NCBI RefSeq assembly: GCF_020510685.1
Contig: NZ_CP075185.1
Span: 682,001-746,000 of the forward strand
DNA length: 64,000 nucleotides
Direction: 5' to 3'
DNA from: Dechloromonas denitrificans
GTDB taxonomy: Bacteria; Pseudomonadota; Gammaproteobacteria; Burkholderiales; Rhodocyclaceae
Under the pieces are notes generated by a model, which saw nothing but the letters and a program-made list of their open reading frames with translations, had not been told where the DNA came from and searched no databases. Both the position numbers and the translations under genes were made by a program. Of this stretch, positions 40,945-51,879 are shown piece after piece. Each line of letters starts with the position of its first letter. The stretch's first letter is position 1.

Positions 40945-43140
40945 ATGGAAATTAAGGTCAATTTTCTCGACAAGCTTCGTCTCGAGGCCAAGTTCGACGA
41001 CTTCACGGTCATTGCCGATCAGCCCATCCGCTACAAGGGCGACGGCTCGGCGCCGGGGCCGTTCGATTACTTTCTGGCTTCGTCGGCTTTGTGTGCGGCT
41101 TATTTCGTCAAGTTGTACTGCGACACGCGCAACATTCCGACCGAGCACATCCGCCTGTCGCAGAACAACATCGTCGATCCGGAAAACCGCTACCAGCAAA
41201 TTTTCAAGATCCAGGTCGAGTTGCCGGCGGATATTTCCGCCAAGGACCGGCAGGGCATTTTGCGCTCCATCGAGCGGTGTACCGTCAAGAAGGTGGTGCA
41301 GACCGGGCCGGAGTTCGTCATCGAGGAAGTCGAGAGTCTCGATGCCGATGCGCAGGCCTTGCTGACGCTCAATCCGGATTCGGAGGCGAGCACCTATATC
41401 GCCGGCAAGGATCTGCCGCTGGAGCAGACCATCGCCAACATGTCCGGCCTGCTCGCCGGGCTGGGCATGAAGATCGAGATCGCCTCGTGGCGCAACCTGG
41501 TGCCCAACGTCTGGTCGCTGCATATCCGCGATGCGCATTCGCCAATGTGCTTCACCAACGGCAAGGGCGCCACCAAGGAAAGCGCGTTGGCGTCGGCGCT
41601 CGGCGAGTTCATCGAGCGGGCCAATTGCAATCACTTCTACAACGACAATTACTGGGGCGAAGAGATCGCCAACGCGGCTTTCGTGCATTACCCGAGCGAG
41701 CGCTGGTTCAAGCCGGGCAAGAAGGACGCGCTGCCCAAGGGGCTGCTCGATGACTACTGTCTGGAAATCTATAACCCGGATGGCGAGCTGCGCGGCTCGC
41801 ATCTCTACGACACCAATTCCGGCAATACCGAGCGCGGCATCTGCGCGCTGCCCTACGTGCGCCAGTCGGACGGCGAGACGGTGTATTTTCCGACCAACCT
41901 GATCGACAACCTGTTCCTGAGCAACGGCATGAGCGCCGGCAACACGCTGGCCGAGGCGCAGGTGCAGTGCCTGTCGGAAATCTTCGAGCGGGCAGTGAAA
42001 CGCGAAATTCTCGAAGGCGAAATCGCGCTGCCGGATGTGCCGGCCGACGTGCTGGCGAAATACCCCGGCATCGTCGCCGGCATTGCCGAACTGGAAAACC
42101 AGGGCTTCCCGGTGCTGGTCAAGGATGCGTCGCTGGGCGGCGAATTCCCGGTGATGTGCGTGACCCTGATGAACCCGCGCACCGGCGGCGTCTTCGCCTC
42201 CTTCGGCGCGCATCCGAGCCTGGAAGTGGCGCTCGAACGCAGCCTCACCGAACTGTTGCAGGGGCGCAGCTTCGAAGGCCTCAACGACCTGCCACGGCCG
42301 ACCTTCGAGAGCAACGCCGTCACCGAGCCGAACAACTTCGTCGAGCACTTCATCGATTCGAGCGGCGTCGTGTCGTGGCGCTTTTTCAGCGCCAGGGCGG
42401 ATTACGAATTCGCCGAGTGGGATTTCTCCGGCCAGGGTGAAAATTCCAACGCCGACGAGGCCGCGACGCTGTTCGGCATTCTCGAAGCCATGGGCAAGGA
42501 AGCGTACATGGCGGTGTATGACCAACTCGGCGCCACGGCCTGCCGCATCCTGGTGCCGGGCTACTCGGAAATCTACCCGGTGGACGACCTGATCTGGGAC
42601 AACACCAACAAGGCGCTGGCCTTCCGCGCCGACATCCTGAACCTGCACCGTCTCGACGACGCCGGCCTGGAGGCCTTGCTGGAGCGCCTGGAAGACAGCG
42701 AGCTCGACGACTACACCGACATCATCACGCTGATCGGTGTCGAGTTCGACGAGAACACCGACTGGGGCCAGCTGACGATTCTGGAGTTGAAGCTGCTGAT
42801 CAACCTTGCCTTGCAGGACTTCGCGGCGGCCAAGGAGCAGGTCGAGGCCTACCTGCAATACAACGAAAACACCGTCGAGCGCGGCCTGTTCTACCAGGCG
42901 CTCAACGTGGTGCTGGAAGTGCTGCTCGACGACGAGCTGGAACTGGACGACTATGAGGCCAATTTCCGTCGCATGTTCGGCGACCCGCGCATGGATGCGG
43001 TGCTCGGCTCGGTGGACGGCAGCGTGCGCTTTCATGGCCTGACGCCGACCAGCCTGCAACTGGAAGGGCTGGACCGGCACCAGCGCCTGATCGACAGCTA
43101 CAGGAAACTGCACACAGCGCGGGGCAAGGCGGCGGCTTGA
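40945..43140 (+). CDS. OsmC-YcaO fusion protein
   Basis: A 731-residue protein. Residues 1 to about 125 form an OsmC-like domain (FDYFLASSALCAAYFVKLYC). Residues about 180-560 form a YcaO domain (ESALASALGEFIERA, GNTLAEAQVQCLSEIFERA, SLEVALERSLTELLQGR), an ATP-using family that activates amide backbones. The acidic C-terminal part is helical as in E. coli YcaO, which aids RimO in methylthiolation of ribosomal protein S12. The OsmC part adds a possible thiol function. No rimO is nearby. The start is ATG 40945. Confidence 0.85.
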   Translation: MEIKVNFLDKLRLEAKFDDFTVIADQPIRYKGDGSAPGPFDYFLASSALCAAYFVKLYCDTRNIPTEHIRLSQNNIVDPENRYQQIFKIQVELPADISAKDRQGILRSIERCTVKKVVQTGPEFVIEEVESLDADAQALLTLNPDSEASTYIAGKDLPLEQTIANMSGLLAGLGMKIEIASWRNLVPNVWSLHIRDAHSPMCFTNGKGATKESALASALGEFIERANCNHFYNDNYWGEEIANAAFVHYPSERWFKPGKKDALPKGLLDDYCLEIYNPDGELRGSHLYDTNSGNTERGICALPYVRQSDGETVYFPTNLIDNLFLSNGMSAGNTLAEAQVQCLSEIFERAVKREILEGEIALPDVPADVLAKYPGIVAGIAELENQGFPVLVKDASLGGEFPVMCVTLMNPRTGGVFASFGAHPSLEVALERSLTELLQGRSFEGLNDLPRPTFESNAVTEPNNFVEHFIDSSGVVSWRFFSARADYEFAEWDFSGQGENSNADEAATLFGILEAMGKEAYMAVYDQLGATACRILVPGYSEIYPVDDLIWDNTNKALAFRADILNLHRLDDAGLEALLERLEDSELDDYTDIITLIGVEFDENTDWGQLTILELKLLINLALQDFAAAKEQVEAYLQYNENTVERGLFYQALNVVLEVLLDDELELDDYEANFRRMFGDPRMDAVLGSVDGSVRFHGLTPTSLQLEGLDRHQRLIDSYRKLHTARGKAAA

Positions 43141-43358
43141 TTCGGTTAGGGTTACGGGTCAGGGCTGGATCAGCCGTGGCCGGGCGTCTCCCGATGCGCT
43201 TCGGGCCGGGTGTTCTGATTCGCAGGCTTGGAAAGCCGACGTCCGTACCAAGTTGCCGTTGTAGGGCATGCAACCGATCGATTGCCAACCGATAGGCGCC
43301 GATTCGAGTTTGGCCGATGTGCCAGTGGTCTTAGCCGCTTTAGCGTGAGCGTTGCCGA

Positions 43359-44362
43359 TTAGCTGACATCGCGTATTTCATTGAGTCCCGCTTCGCTGGC
43401 AGGCACGATGAATACCGCGCAGACGAGGCTTCCACAACCGAATGCAGCAATGATCCAAGCCATCGGCCACGGCGTTCCGTCGGCGAAGAAGCCGACCAGT
43501 GCCGAGCCGAAAATGCCGGTGCCGTACTGGATGGTGCCGACCAGCGCCGATATCGCGCCGGCCCGCTCGGGATAGCTGCTGAGCGCCCCGACAATCGAGT
43601 TGGCGACGATGAAACCGGTTGCCGAGACGAACAGGAAGAGCGGGATCAGCAGGCCGATCAGTCCGCCCAGGCCAATGCCGGTAATGATGGCCAGTAGCCC
43701 TCCCGAAATCGCCGCAGCAATTGCCCGTAGTGCGCCATGGCGCTCGGGATCGTCTGCCGGCTCCGCCGTTCTTCGGGCAAGGTTTCGGGGAGGGCGCGCA
43801 GTGCCCAAAGGGTGGCGATGCCAACGCCGACCAGGCTCCAGAAGATGAAGCGCCACGAAGCGACATGCAGGATGCCGCCGCCCAGGCTCGGGCCGATCAA
43901 GGGCGCGATGGCCATCACCGTCATCAGGCTCGACAACATCCGGGCCGCCTGGTGGCCGACATAAAGGTCACGAATCATCGCCCGGGCCAACACGACACTG
44001 GCGCAGGCGCCGAGGGCCTGGACGATTCGCCAGCCGATCATCGCCGTGACGGTCGTCGAGGTCGCGCAACCGGCCGAGCCGATGATGAACAGGAGCAGGC
44101 CGACCATGATCGGCAGCCGGCGACCGTAGCGATCGCCGATCGGACCCCAGAATAATTGGCCGAGGCTGAAGCCGACCAGATACCCGGAGATCGTCAGTTC
44201 GATCGTCCCGGCGTCCTCCTGCAACTCGGCGGCAATGGCCGGGAGAGCCGGCAGGTACAGGTCGGTCGAAATCGATGCAAAGGACAGCAGGGCGCTCAGA
44301 ATCGCCAGGGTCTTGAGGCTGCAGCCGGGGGGCAGCGCCTGAGCTAGCTTGGTCTCACTCAC
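43359..44362 (-). pseudogene. broken Bcr/CflA-type drug-efflux transporter
   Basis: The N-terminal half, from GTG 44362 (SETKLAQALPP), has six membrane segments with the MFS motif GPIGDRYGRRLP and LPETLPEERR. It then leaves the expected frame near 43700-43735 and stops at 43658. The last membrane segments (LIPLFLFVSATGFIVANS...) continue in another frame to 43359. The pieces add up to about 60 residues less than the usual 400, so an internal deletion and a frame change have occurred. A sequencing error alone would not remove the missing helices. Confidence 0.8.
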
Positions 44363-44519
44363 CCGGCGGAAAATCCGTCGAGGCGGCGCGTTCGCTCTGC
44401 GTTTCAAAATCGGCAAGGCGGGCGCGCAAAGTCTGCAAGGTGCTGCTCAGTGCCAGCGAACCGAGGACTGTGCGCAGCGGTGCTGGTTCGCTGTCGACGC
44501 TGTCGATGATGCGCGCGGC
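44355..44519 (-). pseudogene. C-terminal remnant of a short-chain dehydrogenase
   Basis: Fifty-four codons in the minus frame end in SERAASTDFPPGE before TGA 44355-44357. The order PLRTVLGSLAL, LRARLADFE, STDFP is the usual C-terminus of one SDR subfamily. The stop overlaps the start of the efflux gene, as in an intact SDR-MFS pair. The rest of the SDR is missing, cut at about 44515 where a LysR remnant begins on the other strand. Confidence 0.5.
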
Positions 44520-44709
44520 CCCGGCCGGTTGCGGCCTGGCCTACCTGCCCGAGGACATGGTCGCGCCGTACATCGCGGCGGGTCCGCTGGTCCCGAGCTT
44601 GGGCGAGTGGTGCCCGCCCTTTCCCGGGTATCACCTGCATTTTCCGACGCGCCGTCAGACCTTTCCCGCCTTCCGGCTGCTCGTCGATGCCTTGCGCCAC
44701 CAGGCTTGA
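44512..44709 (+). pseudogene. C-terminal remnant of a LysR-family regulator
   Basis: Sixty-five codons match the end of a LysR effector domain: RAAPAGCGLAYLPEDM and PGYHLHFPTRRQTFPAF, very like the complete regulator at 39902-40795. The HTH and most of the effector domain are gone. It meets the SDR remnant back to back at about 44512-44519, so one deletion probably removed the heads of two divergent genes. Confidence 0.7.
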
Positions 44710-44814
44710 TCGCATCGGCGCGGGCCTAGGGAAGTCCATTATTGACCGGCGAGGATGCGGCAAACATACTCGCGGCCGACGCCGTCCAACCCATAGCCAC
44801 CTAAGCGCGAATCC

Positions 44815-45753
44815 ATGGAAATCCTGATCGACATCATCCTCAAGTCCGGACGCTCGGCCGTTGAACTGGCGCTCTTCGTGTTGTTGCCGGTGATGGTGGT
44901 GATGCTGTCGTTGATGCGCCTGCTCGAAGCGCGCGGCGTCCTCGACTGGGTGGTCGCCCGTCTGGCACCGCTGCTCCGGCCTTTCGGCCTGACCGGGCTG
45001 GGCGTCTTCGCCGCCTTGCAGATCAATTTCGTCAGCTTCGCCGCGCCGATGGCGACCTTGACGATGATGGAGCAGCGCGGCGCTTCCGACCGCCATCTGG
45101 CGGCGACGCTGGCGATGGTCTTCGCGATGAGCCAGGCCAACGCCGCCTTTCCGATGCTGACCATGGGTCTGAACTTCTCGACGACGCTGGTCTTCTCGCT
45201 GGTTGGTGGCCTGGTCGCTGCGGCCGCCACCTACTATCTGTTCGGCCGCGCCCTGTCGGTCGAGGAGGAGCGCCTCGACGAAACGCTGCACCATCCAGTG
45301 GCCGAGAGCGCCAAAGGCGTGCTTGACGTGATCAACCGGGCCGGGGCGGAGGCGTTCAAGATCGCCGTCGGCGCCATGCCGATGCTGGTGCTGTCGCTGG
45401 TCGTCGTGATGGCCCTCAAGCGGTTCGGCGCCATCGACCTGCTGACCCAATGGCTGACCCCGCTGCTGGCCATGGCGGCGATCGATCCGGTGCTGATCCT
45501 GCCGACGCTGACCAAGTATCTGGCCGGCGGCACGGCGATGATGGGGGTGATGGACGATATGCGCCGGAGCGGCCAGATCAGCGCCGAATTGCTCAATGCC
45601 AGCGCCGGCTTCCTGATTTCGCCGTTCGATATCCCCGGCGTCGCCGTCCTCATTTCCGCCGGCCGGCGCGTCGCCGCCGTCTGGAAACCGGCAGCGCTCG
45701 GCGCCTGCGTCGGCATCGCCGCGCGCACCGCCGGACATATCCTGGCCGGCTGA
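44815..45753 (+). CDS. Gate/nucleoside-recognition domain membrane protein
   Basis: The 312-residue protein has about eight membrane segments and two Gate-type modules (INFVSFAAPMATLTMME and LTKYLAGGTAMMGVMDD regions). These domains occur in concentrative nucleoside transporters and in spore-maturation-like proteins. No transport core beyond the gates is evident, so the substrate is unknown. It stands alone before the acidic amino acid system, with its own ATG at 44815. Confidence 0.8.
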   Translation: MEILIDIILKSGRSAVELALFVLLPVMVVMLSLMRLLEARGVLDWVVARLAPLLRPFGLTGLGVFAALQINFVSFAAPMATLTMMEQRGASDRHLAATLAMVFAMSQANAAFPMLTMGLNFSTTLVFSLVGGLVAAAATYYLFGRALSVEEERLDETLHHPVAESAKGVLDVINRAGAEAFKIAVGAMPMLVLSLVVVMALKRFGAIDLLTQWLTPLLAMAAIDPVLILPTLTKYLAGGTAMMGVMDDMRRSGQISAELLNASAGFLISPFDIPGVAVLISAGRRVAAVWKPAALGACVGIAARTAGHILAG

Positions 45754-45826
45754 GCGCCGCCCGCTAAGGGCGGGGGCCGGGCACGCAAGCGGCCTGCCTT
45801 TGCCGTTAGTCGCTGCCGGCAAAGTG

Positions 45827-45838
45827 TCGGAATTCCGA
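45827..45838. promoter_or_regulatory. upstream activator palindrome 1
   Basis: TCGGAATTCCGA is a perfect 12-base palindrome about 140 bases before the predicted gltI transcript start. It fits the TTCGG-N4-CCGAA motif that I recall being proposed for the pseudomonad acidic amino acid regulator AauR, except at its outermost bases. Confidence 0.6.
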
Positions 45839-45858
45839 TGGCTGGTTGCTGTCCAATA

Positions 45859-45870
45859 TCGGAATTCCGG
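45859..45870. promoter_or_regulatory. upstream activator palindrome 2
   Basis: TCGGAATTCCGG repeats the first site with one change. Centres are 32 bases apart, three helical turns, as expected for two activator dimers on one DNA face. Confidence 0.6.
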
Positions 45871-45906
45871 CAGCGCCGCCGACTATCGGTTTATAAACCC
45901 CCAATA

Positions 45907-45919
45907 AATCAAGAGCATG
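45907..45919 (+). promoter_or_regulatory. IHF-like site
   Basis: AATCAAGAGCATG matches WATCAA-N4-TTR except at one position. It lies in an AT-rich stretch between the activator palindromes and the -24/-12 promoter, where a bend would bring them together. Confidence 0.4.
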
Positions 45920-45945
45920 GTTTCTTTTTGCTGGCTCGGTCGGGC

Positions 45946-45960
45946 TGGCACGCCATCTGC
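45946..45960 (+). promoter_or_regulatory. sigma54 (-24/-12) promoter of the gltI operon
   Basis: TGGCACGCCATCTGC matches the TGGCACG-N4-TTGC consensus with one difference. GG (45947-45948) and GC (45959-45960) are ten bases apart as required. The predicted start is near 45972, about 43 bases before the gltI ATG. A sigma54 activator gene closes the same gene set. Confidence 0.8.
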
Positions 45961-46014
45961 GTTGTCTTTCCTGCCGAAGCCATCCGCTGGCTTCTTTGCC
46001 CAACTGGAGACGTC

Positions 46015-48040
<2,026 letters not shown>

Positions 48041-48055
48041 GCAAGCTGAAAAAGA

Positions 48056-48081
48056 CGGAGTCGGTTTTCCGACAGGCTCCG
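48056..48081 (+). other. intra-operon hairpin containing a TCGG-N4-CCGA motif
   Basis: GTCGG, a TTTT loop and CCGAC (48060-48073), flanked by CGGA/TCCG (48056-48059, 48078-48081), form a broken stem between the asparaginase and gltJ genes. The inner TCGGTTTTCCGA (48061-48072) also fits the activator palindrome seen upstream of gltI. It may be an RNA processing or stability element, or a second activator site. Confidence 0.45.
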
Positions 48082-48108
48082 GGGGATCCACAAAGGAGGA
48101 AATGATTT

Positions 48109-48846
48109 ATGGGCTATCAATGGAACTGGGGTGTCTTCCTGCAGCCGAGCGCGAGCGGCGACGACACCTATCTGGGCTGGATGTTCGCCGGCTTCAAAAT
48201 GACCATCGGGCTGTCCTTGAGCGCGTGGCTGATCGCCCTGTTGCTCGGGGCGCTGGTCGGCGTCCTGCGGACCGTGCCGAACAAGGTGCTGGCCGGTATG
48301 GCCACCGCCTATGTCGAGATGTTTCGCAACGTGCCGCTGCTCGTGCAGTTGTTCATCTGGTACTTCGTGTTGCCTGAGCTGCTGCCGGTCAGTATCGGTG
48401 ATGCTTACAAGCAGACCAATCCGGTGATGCAGCAATTCCTCGCCTCGATGATCTGCCTGGGGCTGTTTACCAGTGCCCGGGTCGCCGAGCAGGTGCGGGC
48501 CGGCATCAATTCGCTGCCGCGCGGCCAGAAGAATGCCGGCCTGGCGCTCGGCTTGACGTTGCCGCAAACCTATCGCTTCGTGATGCTGCCGATGGCCTTC
48601 CGCCTGGTCGTGCCGCCGCTGACGTCCGAGTTCCTCAACATCTTCAAGAACTCCGCCGTCTGCTCCACCATCGGCCTTCTCGAACTGGCCGCCCAAGGCC
48701 GCCAGCTGGTCGATTACACGGCGCAGCCCTTCGAGTCCTTCATTGCCGTGACGCTGTCCTACATCATCATCAATGTCACCGTGATGACCCTTATGCACAA
48801 GTTCGAGCGGCGCATTGCGGTGCCCGGCTATATCGGAGGCAAATAA
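48109..48846 (+). CDS. gltJ: GltJ, ABC transporter permease
   Basis: The 245-residue membrane protein of the His/Glu/Gln permease family has five or so membrane segments. It contains the AA-permease motif [17 protein letters not shown] and the coupling loop ([20 protein letters not shown]) that contacts the ATPase. An ATG with AGGAGG upstream starts it. It forms a heterodimer with GltK. Confidence 0.93.
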   Translation: MGYQWNWGVFLQPSASGDDTYLGWMFAGFKMTIGLSLSAWLIALLLGALVGVLRTVPNKVLAGMATAYVEMFRNVPLLVQLFIWYFVLPELLPVSIGDAYKQTNPVMQQFLASMICLGLFTSARVAEQVRAGINSLPRGQKNAGLALGLTLPQTYRFVMLPMAFRLVVPPLTSEFLNIFKNSAVCSTIGLLELAAQGRQLVDYTAQPFESFIAVTLSYIIINVTVMTLMHKFERRIAVPGYIGGK

Positions 48847-48847
48847 C

Positions 48848-49528
48848 ATGTACGAATTCGACTGGTCTTCGATTCCCGGCGCCTTGCCCTTCCTCTGGGA
48901 CGGCATGAAGGTCACCCTGGTCATCACCGTGCAGGCCGTGCTCATCGGCATCGTCTGGGGCACCTTGCTGGCCATGATGCGACTGTCGCCGGTCAAGGCG
49001 CTGTCCTGGTTCGCCGCCGGCTATGTCAACCTGTTCCGCGCCGTGCCGCTGGTCATGGTGCTGCTCTGGTTCTTCCTGATCGTGCCGGAGTTTGTCGGGC
49101 AACTGTTCAACATTCCGAAGGGGACGGACATGCGTTTGTCTTCGGCGATGGCCGGCTTTGCCCTGTTCGAATCGGCCTATTACTCGGAAATCATCCGGGC
49201 CGGCATCCAGAGCGTGCCGAAGGGGCAGATTTCTGCGGCTTCGGCACTGGGCATGACCTACGGCCAGGCGATGCGTCTCGTCGTGCTGCCGCAGGCCTTC
49301 CGCAACATGGTGCCGCTGCTGCTGACGCAAGGCATCATCCTCTTCCAGGATACCTCGCTGGTCTACGTCTCGGCGCTCGCCGACTTTTTCGGTGCCGCCT
49401 ACAAGGTCGGCGACCGCGACGGTCGACTCGTCGAAATGCTGCTTTTTGCCGGTGCCGTCTATTTCGTCATCTGCTTCTCCGCTTCGCAGCTCGTGAAGCG
49501 TCTCCAGAAAAAATATTCCCCGGCCTGA
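48848..49528 (+). CDS. gltK: GltK, ABC transporter permease
   Basis: The 226-residue partner of GltJ has the same permease fold, with [16 protein letters not shown] and the coupling loop [21 protein letters not shown] start at ATG 48848 (MYEFDWSS), one base after the gltJ stop codon, instead of an in-frame codon inside gltJ. The Shine-Dalgarno (GGAGG) overlaps the end of gltJ. Confidence 0.93.
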   Translation: MYEFDWSSIPGALPFLWDGMKVTLVITVQAVLIGIVWGTLLAMMRLSPVKALSWFAAGYVNLFRAVPLVMVLLWFFLIVPEFVGQLFNIPKGTDMRLSSAMAGFALFESAYYSEIIRAGIQSVPKGQISAASALGMTYGQAMRLVVLPQAFRNMVPLLLTQGIILFQDTSLVYVSALADFFGAAYKVGDRDGRLVEMLLFAGAVYFVICFSASQLVKRLQKKYSPA

Positions 49529-49552
49529 GCGCCAGCTTCAAGGAGAAATCCC

Positions 49553-50281
49553 ATGATCAAGATTGCAAATGTCAGCAAGCAGTATGGCGACTTCAAGGTG
49601 CTTACCGATTGCACCACCTCGGTCAGCAAAGGTGAAGTGATCGTCGTCTGCGGCCCGTCCGGTTCCGGCAAATCGACGCTGATCAAGTGCGTCAATGGCC
49701 TGGAACCTTTCCAGTCCGGCGAAATCGTCGTCAACGGCATCTCGGTCGGCGACCGCAAGACCAACCTGTCCACGTTGCGCGCCCACGTCGGCATGGTTTT
49801 CCAGAACTTCGAACTGTTCCCGCACATGAGCATCACCCAGAACCTGGCCATCGCCCAGGTCAAGGTGCTCAAGCGCAGCCAGGACGAAGCGATGGACAAG
49901 GGCCTCAAGCTGCTCGACCGCGTTGGCCTGAAAGCCCAGGCCAACAAGTTCCCCGGCCAGCTGTCCGGCGGCCAGCAGCAGCGCGTGGCGATTGCCCGGG
50001 CGCTGGCGATGGACCCGATCTGCATGCTGTTCGACGAGCCGACTTCGGCCCTCGACCCGGAAATGGTCAACGAGGTGCTCGACGTGATGACCGAACTGGC
50101 CAAGGAAGGCATGACGATGATGTGCGTGACGCACGAAATGGGCTTTGCCAAGCGCGTTGCCAACCGCGTCATCTTCATGGACCAGGGCCGTATCGTCGAG
50201 GACGACAGCAAGGAAGCCTTCTTCGCCAATCCGCGTTCGGAACGGGCGCAGCAGTTCCTCGCCAAGATCCTGCACCACTGA
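49553..50281 (+). CDS. gltL: GltL, ABC transporter ATPase
   Basis: The 242-residue ATP-binding subunit has Walker [10 protein letters not shown] at about 35-43, the Q-loop [10 protein letters not shown], signature [15 protein letters not shown], Walker [15 protein letters not shown] and the H-loop VTHEMGFA. It powers Glu/Asp import with GltIJK. Confidence 0.95.
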   Translation: MIKIANVSKQYGDFKVLTDCTTSVSKGEVIVVCGPSGSGKSTLIKCVNGLEPFQSGEIVVNGISVGDRKTNLSTLRAHVGMVFQNFELFPHMSITQNLAIAQVKVLKRSQDEAMDKGLKLLDRVGLKAQANKFPGQLSGGQQQRVAIARALAMDPICMLFDEPTSALDPEMVNEVLDVMTELAKEGMTMMCVTHEMGFAKRVANRVIFMDQGRIVEDDSKEAFFANPRSERAQQFLAKILHH

Positions 50282-50349
50282 TATTCCGGCGCCTGCCGCG
50301 ACGCTGCGGCAGGCCGACCGGCAGAATGAAAAACATAAAAGGAGACACC

Positions 50350-51750
<1,401 letters not shown>

Positions 51751-51776
51751 TGGCGTACTGCGCTCAGCGTTGCCTG

Positions 51777-51804
51777 GCCCCGCCGACCGCCCGGTCGGTG
51801 GGGC
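51777..51804 (+). terminator. 13-bp hairpin after aspA
   Basis: GCCCCGCCGACCG (51777-51789) pairs with CGGTCGGTGGGGC (51792-51804), with one G-U pair and a 2-base gap that would open to a small loop. It lies 27 bases after aspA. No T-run follows, so it may only dampen readthrough into the regulatory genes. Confidence 0.55.
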
Positions 51805-51879
51805 TGTTGCGGCCGGTGAGCGGCGCCGGGGGCGGCCGTGCCAACGCTACAATGGACGCATCCTCCTGCCGCCGCCCCG

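Noticed and set aside
40927..43113. 728-codon open frame opposite the OsmC-YcaO gene
   Set aside because: Composition (many Gln, Arg, Val, His and no domain motifs) is typical of the reverse strand of a GC-rich gene.
43141..43358. possible gene remnant between the OsmC-YcaO gene and the broken efflux gene
   Set aside because: No frame with protein-like sequence or recognisable motif was found on either strand.
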